Shown: one piece after another, positions 56,098 through 64,000 of the stretch
How the letters are laid out: each line of letters opens with the position of its first letter
Position numbering within the stretch: the first letter of the stretch is position 1
Assembly: GCA_030035585.1 (NCBI GenBank)
Contig: CM057481.1
Location: 58,971,128 to 59,035,127 of the forward strand
Length of the DNA stretch: 64,000 nucleotides
Source of the DNA: Dugong dugon
Taxonomy: Eukaryota; Chordata; Mammalia; Sirenia; Dugongidae
Direction of reading: 5' to 3'
Notes under the pieces: model-generated
Told to the model about the DNA's origin: nothing
Database searches by the model: none
The model's input: the letters and a program-made list of their open reading frames with translations, nothing else
Made by a program: the position numbers and the translations under genes

Positions 56098-56769
56098 ATT
56101 TAGTAGAATGTAAATAAATATGAGGTCACAAGAAGGTAACAAGGTACAAATTGTGACCTAAATCAAAACCAAACCTGTCGCCGTTGACCTACTTTAAAAA
56201 AAAATAAATTAGAAAAGGAACTACTTTTGTTAGTTGGGATTCTCAAAACTGAAATTAGAAAATACTTTAAAAAGAGCAATAAACATTCTTACCTAATATT
56301 GAAATCATGTGTCTAGATGTATACACTTATACAAATGCACATGCTTTGTGCATTTAAGCAAAATTACAACTTGAAGAGAATAATGAAAAATAAAAATAGG
56401 TTTGTTATGATGGTTACGCAACACAGTTAGCTCGCTAGCTTGCTTGTTCCCTCCCTCCCACCTTACCTACCTACCTACCTATCAAACCTACAGTACAAGC
56501 AATCCCCAACTTATGATGGGGTTCAGTTCTGATGACTCCATCTTAAGTGAGTTTGATGTAATTCGAATACTTTATTATTATTTTTTTTTAGTTTTCCTTA
56601 TTATTGCCTTTTATTATCAGTATCTTTATAAACCCAAACTTTGTTTTCGGGGATTAGAAATATCACATATAAACTTACAGATATATTTTAATACATACAT
56701 ACATAAAAAAATACACAAACCATAAAAATTTACTCCCACAATGAAGAGTTGGACGACACTGGTGTTTTG

Positions 56770-57600
56770 TCAGGTAATAACAATGCTACTTGTGGAAGGT
56801 TCTAGATCATCTGGATTATCCCTGGGAATGGGGATGGCATTTCTATTAAGAAAATTAGCGAGAGTTGTCTGTATGGTCCTTTTCTTTTTTTCTTCATATA
56901 TTTTGAGGTAACATCTCACTGCTTCCTGAATCTGCCTGGACTTTAGCAAAGCGATCAGCATTTGGGTCCATGTTTTCAAGCAACTGAAGCCCCTCATTCA
57001 GTTTAGAAAAAACTCCAGCTAATCCTTTCACTGTAAAATTTTTTGACAACTTCTCTCTTTCCTCTTCCATCTTATTCAGCTCATCCTGTAATTTCTCAGC
57101 AACTTTAACTTCAGGGCTTCCTGCTTCTCCAGTTATATGCAAGTTATGTAAGCCAAATCTGCATTTGAAGTAATGAAACTAGCCCTTGCTGGCATTAAAG
57201 TACTCAAGGTAGTCTTGTTATTCCTTCAGGTTTTCAAAAAGGCTGCATGCTTTTGTTTGAATCCTCAGTAAACTCACAGAAATTCTCTTCTGGATTTGGT
57301 CTTCTATCCAAATCATCAATAGCTTCTCCATCTCATGGATTGGCCCTTGCCTCTTCTTTGTTAAAATTATTGATTTTATGACAATCCCTCCTTTAACTGC
57401 CTCCAAAATTCTATTCTTATCTTTAATGAATGTCAAAAAGCGTCAAATGAGATCGTCCTTCCTTACGTGCTATTTCGCCAACTTTCCTCCCATTCTCATA
57501 GGCCTTAATGATCTTCATCTTTATATCCATGTCTTCAGCCTTCCTCACCTTCTTTTTTGGATTAGAACTTTCAGTGACATGAGTTCTTTTGTTAGACATA
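56770..57600 (-). pseudogene. Tigger transposase relic lacking DDE core
   Basis: Minus-strand pieces: DNA-binding N-terminal part (57430-57600 and 57218-57436 after a frameshift, KGGIVIKSIILTKKRQGPIH), a stop-containing linker (ASKG*FHYFKCRFGLHN), then a jump into the C-terminal tail (KVAEKLQDELNKMEEEREKL, QTTLANFLNRN). Normal Tigger proteins are roughly 500 residues; about 300 residues with all catalytic Asp residues are gone. Confidence 0.8.
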
Positions 57601-57713
57601 TTGTTGAGGGTACAAGTAGTACAGGTGTTACAGTGTGAAAAAGTTTAACAACTTAGCTTCAAATTAACAACTGATACTTCTTGTGGTAGGAAACACTGAA
57701 TAAGAGCACACTA

Positions 57714-57890
57714 CAGGCCTGGTCCACAGTGAAGTCAGCATCAGTGTGGTAACAATGAAGTCGGAGCAGTAACGGCTGTCAGGCACGTGGGCAGTTCAAT
57801 TGTCATATGTTGTTAGAGTTGAACATTGCCCAACGTTCCAGCCATTACAACTCCTGACACCGACACGAACTTCACTGTAGACCAGGCCAC
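57714..57890. repeat. Inverted-repeat unit inside Tigger, possible MITE
   Basis: GGCCTGGTCCACAGTGAAGT at 57716-57735 and ACTTCACTGTAGACCAGGCC at 57869-57888 are complementary at 19 of 20 positions with a 133-base spacer. Not part of the Tigger terminal repeats. Confidence 0.6.
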
Positions 57891-58544
57891 AGCCTGCTAT
57901 ATGGCAGTGTTTTCAACAGTATATCATAAAATTGAACATCTGCAGGTGAACATCTGAGAATGATAACATAAACAAATTATGTGCTGCAACACTGTATGTA
58001 CTACGTATTATTAACAGTAAGATATATATATAAAAAAAAAAGACGGTCTTAAGTGTGGTATGTTGTTACTTGAATACGTCTTAAGTCAGGGACTACCGGT
58101 ATGTGACTGACTTATCATTATGTCCTAGCATCTTAATAACAGAGAGCTCAATAAATATTTATTACAGAAATGAATGGAGGAAAGGCAAAGAAATGGAAGA
58201 AGAGATGGCAGGGGATAAGATTTGTGGCAGAGTTAGAAGTGAACTTAGTCTTCTGGGTCATAGTCCAATGAATGTTCATTCCACTCAACTACTGATTTAC
58301 AAATAGTTGTTAGGATGATGTTTCGAGAGATGAATAATTAAAAAAAAAATAAGAGTGGTGGCTATCAGTTATATACAAAAAGGATAAAATACAAAAATGG
58401 ATCTCACTCATTTTTTAGTCAGTTAAGGCAACAGGCTAGTTATATAACATACGTGTTTTATATATACATATAACACACATCCCAAGAAATATCAGCTTTG
58501 GAAGGCCACTCTCCATAAATACTTCTCCAATTAATTCTTCTTTT

Positions 58545-59770
58545 TTAAATTATTAAGTTTTAGGTGAAAATTTACACAGCAAATTGGGTTCCCATTTAAC
58601 AATGTTTATACAAATTGTTCTATGACACTGGTTACAATTTTCACAATGTGTCAGCATTCTCATTATTGCCATTCTGTTTGTTCTGTTTCCACTGATCTAG
58701 CTTCCCTTCCCCTCCCTGCCTTCTCATCTTTGCTTTTGGGTAAATGTTGACCGTCTGGGTCTCATATAGTCGATTGTTTAAGGGAGCACATTACTCACAG
58801 GTGATACCGTTTATTTTATAAGCCAATCTATTATTTGGATGAAGGATGATCACTGGGATTGGCTTCAGTTCAAAGTTCAACAGGTATCTTAGGGCGATAC
58901 TCTCAGGGGTTCCTCTAGTCTCTATTGGTCCCATAGGTCTGGACTTTTTTAGGAATTGAATTATTTTTTAAATTGTACTCTAGATGAGGGTTTACAGAAT
59001 AGTTTCTCATTAAACAGTTAGTACACATATTGTTTGATGACATTAGTTAACAACCCCACGACAACACTCTCCCTTCTCAACCTTGGGTTCCCTATTACCA
59101 GCTTTCCTGTCCCCTCTTGCCCTCTAGTCCTTGTCCCTGGGCTGTTGTGCCCCATTAGTCTCGTTTTATTTTATGGGGCTGTCTAATCTTTGGCTGAACG
59201 GTGAACCTTGGGAGTGACTTCATTACTGAGCTAAAAGGGTGTCCGGGAGCCATACTCTCGGGGTTTCTCCAGTCTCTGTCAGGCCAGTAAGTCTGGTCTT
59301 TTTTTTTTTTTTTTGGTGAGTTAGAATTTTATTCTACATTCTTCTCTAGCTCTGTCCAGGACCCTCTGTTGTGATCCCTGTCAGAGCAGTCAGTTGTGGT
59401 AGCCAGGCACCATCCAGTTGTACTGGACTCAGTCTGGTGGAGGCCGTGGTAGTTGTGGTCCACTAGTTCTTTGGACTAATCTTTCCCTTGTATCTTTTCT
59501 TCATTCTCCCTTGCTCCCTAAGGGGTGAGATCGGTGGAGTACCTTAGATGGCTGCTCACAGGCTTTTAAGATCCCAGACACTACTCACCAAGGTAGAATG
59601 TAGAACATTTTCTTTAAGGAATTTGAATTTTGTTCTACATTTTCTCCTGTTCTAGCCAGGACCTTTTATTGTATCCCTGGTCAGAATGGTCGGTAATGGT
59701 GGCCATGGACCATTCTAGTTCTTCTGGTCTCAGGTTAGAAGAGATCACAGTTCGTCTGGGCTAACAGTCC
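58545..59770 (-). repeat. L1 3' ends, one nested in another
   Basis: An outer reverse L1 tail of type A (58545-58950, continuing 59617-59770 with TTTGAATTTTGTTCTACATT) is split by an inner reverse L1 tail of type B (58961-59616, TTGTACTCTAGATGAGGGTT ... ACTACTCACCAAGGTAGAAT). The duplicated target is AGGAATTGAA (58951-58960) and AGGAATTTGAA (59617-59627). Confidence 0.8.
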
Positions 59771-60149
59771 AATTAACTCTTACTTATGACAACAGAAACA
59801 TCTTTAAAGCCCATGTGTTGAAATCCACAAATAATCTACTTGCACATTTAGAAAGAAGCCATGCTTTCCAGCAGAACAATTTCAGTTGGAGTTTAGGGCA
59901 TTAACTAAATGAAGTAATAAAATGCCGTAAGACACTGTCCCCAATTTAAAGGTTATCTTTTCCTTAGGTGTTAAGTGGAGTTAGGTCCTACAATACATTT
60001 TGTGTTTGACCATACTTACAATGGTAAGTTGTGCATATCAGCCTTAAGAAATAAATTAGGAGAGAGAGAAAATTGACAATGGGGTTTGATACAGATATTA
60101 AAGTATGGTAGAAAATAATAACGCTATTATTGGTTAATAAAAGGAAAAG

Positions 60150-60545
60150 CAAGAAATTAAACCAGATTGTACTGGTCAACTTTGCAGTAGTAATGAAACT
60201 ACATTGAAATCTCAGCAGCTTATGACAAACTTTTATTTCCAATTCATATTACATGTCAGCTGTAGGACATACAGCTAGGGCTGCCCTCCGGGCTGTGGCT
60301 TTTGCTTCATGTGTCTTCTCATTCCAAGACCTGATCACAAAGAGCAGCCCATATCTGGGACACACCACTCTGAAGGCAGAGGCAAAAGCAAGAGGGCTGG
60401 TAGAAAGGTGCTCTGCCTCTTAAAACTTATGTTCACAACTGTCACACTGTCACTGTTCATGCTGTCACTTCCACTCACATTCCATTGGCCCAAGAAGTCA
60501 TAACACCAAGCCTGACTATGGGACAGAGAAGTACACACTCCACAT
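60150..60545 (-). mobile_element. MaLR LTR (MLT1-like)
   Basis: The minus strand has TTGGGCCAATGGAATGTGAG, then GGAAGTGACAG, and later GAAATAAAAGTTTGTCATAA and GCTGCTGAGATTTCAATGTA, the order of an MLT1 LTR with its AATAAA. Old, no coding sequence; the open frames on both strands across it are incidental. Confidence 0.6.
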
Positions 60546-61214
60546 ACAGGAAGGCACAGCAAATCATATGACAACAGGCAGAGATGTAGACTCAATCCAC
60601 TCATACGGAATAAAGCAAAGAGTGGGAACAATAATATAATCTACCCTAAAGGTATTCCAACTTCCATGCTGAACACTTTTTTCCCCACTGTTGGTTAACT
60701 CTTGACAAATACACACATATCCACAACTGTCAAGGGAAAAGGAAAATGAAAACACAAGGCTAAAATGGGATTCTAGGAAGATAGGGATGTAAGACGGGAA
60801 CTCACTTCCCTCCAATGTAATTTTCAATCCATCTGCTGAATTAGCCCATAGACCTGGAGCCTGAGGACAACCAAATGCAAGTGAGGGCTTGGGTTCTTTG
60901 GAGTGCAGAGGAGACAACGGGAGTGTGTGCTTTTTAAATTGTTTCTAGGAGCTCGGCAAGAGTGAAGAGATCAACCTCTTGGAATTCTGGAACAAGGACT
61001 TTAAATGAATGGTTCTAGGAAAAACCTGGCCCATGGATATCTGAGGACCCTTGAGGGGGTGGTGTCCCTGTATCATTAAAGGCCAAGACCAGAACGAGCT
61101 GACGAAGAAAATTTGACAACACAGGAGGCTGAGCATCCAGAAAGGCAGCAATCAGGACAAAGTTAGCAAACTCATAACCAAATAGAGCTGCTTGAAAAGA
61201 GAGAACCCAATCTT

Positions 61215-64000
61215 GAGGAGGCGGGGCCAAGATGGCAGAGTAGTTAGACTCTTCCGGTGGACCCTCTTACAACAAAGACCCGAAAAAACAAGTGAATTGA
61301 TTATATATGGCAATCTGGGAGCCCTAAACACCAAAGGCAGAGTTGAGGAACCGGTCTGAGTGGCAGCAGGAGGGAGAGATGCTTCGAAAGCAGCAAGCAG
61401 TTGCCAGACCTGACCCAGCGAGAGCCTGAGCCCTTCAGGCCTGAGCACCTCATGGGTGAACGGTCAGGCACGCAAGCAGGCGGGCTCAGGGAGGTGCGTT
61501 TTCCACACCAGGAGAGACCAAGCGTCAGTCTACATGGCCATCCAGAACCAATGACAAGCAGCACTCGATCCAGCGAAAGATAAGTAATTGCATGTGACCG
61601 CGCAGATCAAAAACACCTCCCTTAAGGAAAAACTTCTCTCCCATTTACCTCCCCGCTCCCTGCTCTGCACTGGGTCCTGGACCAGCTTCAGCAATTGACA
61701 GTTCCCCTGGGACAGAAGTAGTATCCGTCACACGCCTGTAGCCATTCTCCCTGCCTTGGAGAGTGAACAAATTAACAAACGGGAAAAAATAAACTGCCGG
61801 CTCCCCTAAGCCAGGAACCCAGGGTAGGCATAGCTCTTCTGCCTAGGCAAAGGCATAAGGGATCCATGGACTTTGAGTGCCTTCCCCCCTGCATAGACTT
61901 GTGTGGGCCCGTCTCAACAGTGTAGGCCCTCTTTACCGCAGTACAACAGGGTATATACTAGAACTCTAACTTCAACCGTTTCAGCTGTGAAGTGGCAGGT
62001 TCTTGACATCTGACACTGCTCTGTCCATTAAGCAGGGTCTTCACCTACCCACATCGGGGGCTTGAGGACTGGTGGCTCCACCCATGCCACCTAGCCACCT
62101 GTGATGGGGCCCATGAATAAGGGGTGTACCGCAGTCCTTACAGCCAACAGCATTAGGTGCTCACATGCCGGCTGCAAAACTCACCCACCTACACACTCTA
62201 GGGAACAGGGACATGCCTTCCTCCTGGACACTAGGGGGTGGTCGTCAGCCCCCTGCCTTACTCAGAGTGTGTCCCCCTCCTGCAGCCAGATGCCTGTGCC
62301 TACACCAATCACCCATACCTGTCTAGGACTGTAAGTGAGAGCCTACACCACACACTTGGTGGCTATCTACCTGGGCATCTGAGCTGAATCCATACAGGAG
62401 GAGTGGGTGGACTCCTGAGCTCACATATCTAGTAACAGATCTAACCACCCGGTGACAGGACAGTAGAGCTTCAAAAGTGCCAATAATCAAACTAGTTCAT
62501 ATAAGCAGCCTATTTGGGCATATCAAAACAAAACAAGAAGCTAGGACACAGTAAGCAAACATAAAATAAATAAATATAATAACTTATCAATGACTCAGAG
62601 ACAACAGTCAATATCAAATCACATAAAGACGCAATCCATGATGGCTTCAGCGAGCTCCCAAAATAAAGAATCTAGACATTTTCCAGAGGAGGAAAATTTC
62701 TTGGAATTACCAGAGGCAGAATACAAAAGATTAATATACAGAACTCTTCAAGAAATTAGGAAGGAAATTAAGCAAAATGCAGGACACGCAATAGAGGAAA
62801 TTAAAAAGATCAGAGAAGACAATAATGACAAATTTAACAGGCTGCAAGAATCCACAGAGAGACAGCGATCAGAAATAGAGAAGATTAACAATAAAATGTC
62901 AGAATTAGTCAACTCAATAGAAAGTCACAGTGGCAGAACTGAGGCAATGGATGTCAGAATTCGTGAGACTGAAGATAAAGCACTTGACACCAACCTATTT
63001 GAGGAAAAATCAGATAAAAGGATTTTAAAAAATAAAGAAACCCTAAGAATTAAGTGGGACTCTATCAAGAGGAATAATCTACAGGTGACTGGAGTACCAG
63101 AACAGGGAGGGAATAACAGAAAATATATAGAGAGAATTGTTGAAGATTTGTTGGCAGAAAGCTTTCCTGGTATCATGAAAGATGAGAAGATATCTATCCA
63201 AGATGCCTATCGAACCCCACATAAGGTAGATAAAAAAACAGTCACCAAGACATATCATAATCAAACTTGCCAAAACCAAAGATAAAGAGAGAATTTTAAG
63301 AGCAGCTAGGGATAAACGAAAAGTCATCTAAAAAGGACAGCCAATAAGAATAAGCTCGGACTCCTCAGAAGAAACCATGCTGGCAAGAAGGCAACGAGAT
63401 GACATATATAAATCCCTGAAGGAAAATAACTGCCAGCCAAGAATTATATATCCAGCAAAACTGTCTCTCAAATATGATGGCGAAATTAGGGCATTTCCAG
63501 ATAAACAGAAGTTTAGGGAATTTGCAAACACCATACCAAAATTACAAGAAATACTAAAGGGAGTCCTCCGGTTAGAAAATCAGTAACATCAGATAAAAAC
63601 CCAAGACTAGAACACACAACAGAGCAACCAGATATCAACCCAGATAGGGAAGTCACAAACGTAAATCAAAGCTAAAACACTGAAAATAGGGAAACAGATG
63701 TCAATGTGTAAAAGATGACAACATTAAAACAAAAAAGACGGACTTAAAAAATGGAGACATAGACTTTGCATATGGAGGGGAAGTCAAGGTGATATAAAGA
63801 AATAAAAGAATGGTATAAACTTAGAAAAACAGGGGTAAATATTAAGGTAACCACAAAGGAAACTAACAATCCTACTAGTCAAAATAAAAAACTAGAAAAA
63901 TATGAAGACTCAGCAAACACAAAACCAACAACAATGAAAAAGATGAAAAGAAAATACATAAAGAAAAATGACTCAGCACAGAAAATTAAGAGGAACAAAG
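61215..64000 (+). mobile_element. Second L1, 5' part, cut by window end
   Basis: Starts GAGGAGGCGGGGCCAAGATG, has the same 5'UTR layout as the copy at 39491, ORF1 at 62638-63586 and the ORF1-ORF2 spacer up to the window end. It shares one perfectly identical 580-bp tract with the first copy. Confidence 0.92.
62638..63586 (+). pseudogene. L1 ORF1, frameshifted, second copy
   Basis: Same coiled-coil/RRM/C-terminal layout as at 40914. The frame is open from MMASASSQ through [18 protein letters not shown], then a 2-bp loss relative to the first copy (near 63240) shifts it, and a TAA at 63329-63331 interrupts the proper downstream frame. An in-frame upstream ATG at 62590 exists, but MMAS is the usual start. 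Confidence 0.9.

Larger units (their letters stand above)
56496..58099 (-). mobile_element. Tigger-type (pogo/Tc1-mariner) DNA transposon, defective
   Basis: Ends carry imperfect terminal inverted repeats (left AAGCAATCCCCAACTTATGA; right, reversed, CGGTAGTCCCTGACTTAAGA) with TA on both sides (56494-56495, 58100-58101). The minus strand has relics of a transposase: N-terminus MSNKRTHVTESSNPKKK from about 57600, a CENP-B-like helix-turn-helix region, and a C-terminal segment (GLQLLENMDPNADRFAKVQ). The DDE catalytic core between them is missing. It resembles Tigger7-like elements by its ends. Confidence 0.82.
50306..64000 (-). other. SLC25A26: Probable upstream SLC25A26 intron
   Basis: The next upstream exon should encode a GLYRGYKSTVLRE-like segment; I searched both by eye and did not find it, so it is probably beyond 64000. 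The interval holds AfroSINEs, RTE1, L1, a Tigger and an MLT1-like LTR. Unique AT-rich stretches with nothing recognised: 52230-55400 (apart from short A runs) and 60550-61210. Confidence 0.6.

Noticed and set aside
60335..60917. Minus-strand open frames of about 100 codons
   Set aside because: They overlap an MLT1-like LTR and unrelated flanking DNA; no family was recognised.
1..64000. CRISPR arrays, operons, phage or other prokaryotic systems
   Set aside because: No regularly spaced repeats, ribosome-binding sites or dense coding are present; the window is mammalian.

Overview
This window is nuclear DNA from a placental mammal, almost certainly an afrotherian and most likely a proboscidean (elephant lineage). 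The evidence is two intron-rich vertebrate genes with canonical GT-AG splice sites. It is also littered with tRNA-headed AfroSINE copies (head GGAGCCCTGGTGG, tail ending CTCGACGGCA...GGGTTT), RTE1-type (BovB-clade) LINE pieces that share the AfroSINE 3' tail, and L1 elements. Nothing bacterial, phage or CRISPR-like is present. Species assignment is inference from repeats.

Layout. 1-6165 holds the 3' end of LRIG1 on the + strand: six coding exons (1058-4719) covering the last two Ig domains, the transmembrane helix and the whole cytoplasmic tail, then a 1.4-kb 3'UTR with Pumilio-type sites, an AU-rich nonamer and a poly(A) signal. 6985-50305 holds the 3' half of SLC25A26 (mitochondrial S-adenosylmethionine carrier) on the - strand: five coding exons encoding the last 123 residues, with phases that join perfectly. 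The two genes are tail-to-tail with roughly 0.8 kb between their predicted poly(A) sites, the same arrangement known for human 3p14.1. From 50306 to the end no further exon was found; this is probably still SLC25A26 intron, as the preceding exon is not in the window.

The 30-kb SLC25A26 intron (20072-50260) and the following 14 kb are a repeat landscape. It includes a 7.6-kb full-length but broken L1 (39491-47071), a second same-orientation L1 running off the window end (61215-64000), an RTE1 with a perfect 13-bp target duplication, nested L1 tails, a solo MaLR LTR with TG...CA ends and 5-bp duplication, two more MaLR LTRs, a Tigger transposon that has lost its catalytic core, many AfroSINEs, and old MIR/L2/L1M relics.

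The most interesting observations are: a 580-bp tract identical between two L1 copies that are clearly diverged on its 5' side (gene conversion or mosaic lineage); a likely processed retrocopy that carries an antisense RTE piece; two tail-only AfroSINE insertions of 41 and 32 bp with short duplications; a possible nested inverted-repeat element inside the Tigger; a 15-bp perfect-stem hairpin in an SLC25A26 intron; and an extra cysteine in LRIG1 Ig domain 3. I did not find a convincing new multigene system. All percent and identity statements come from reading by eye.
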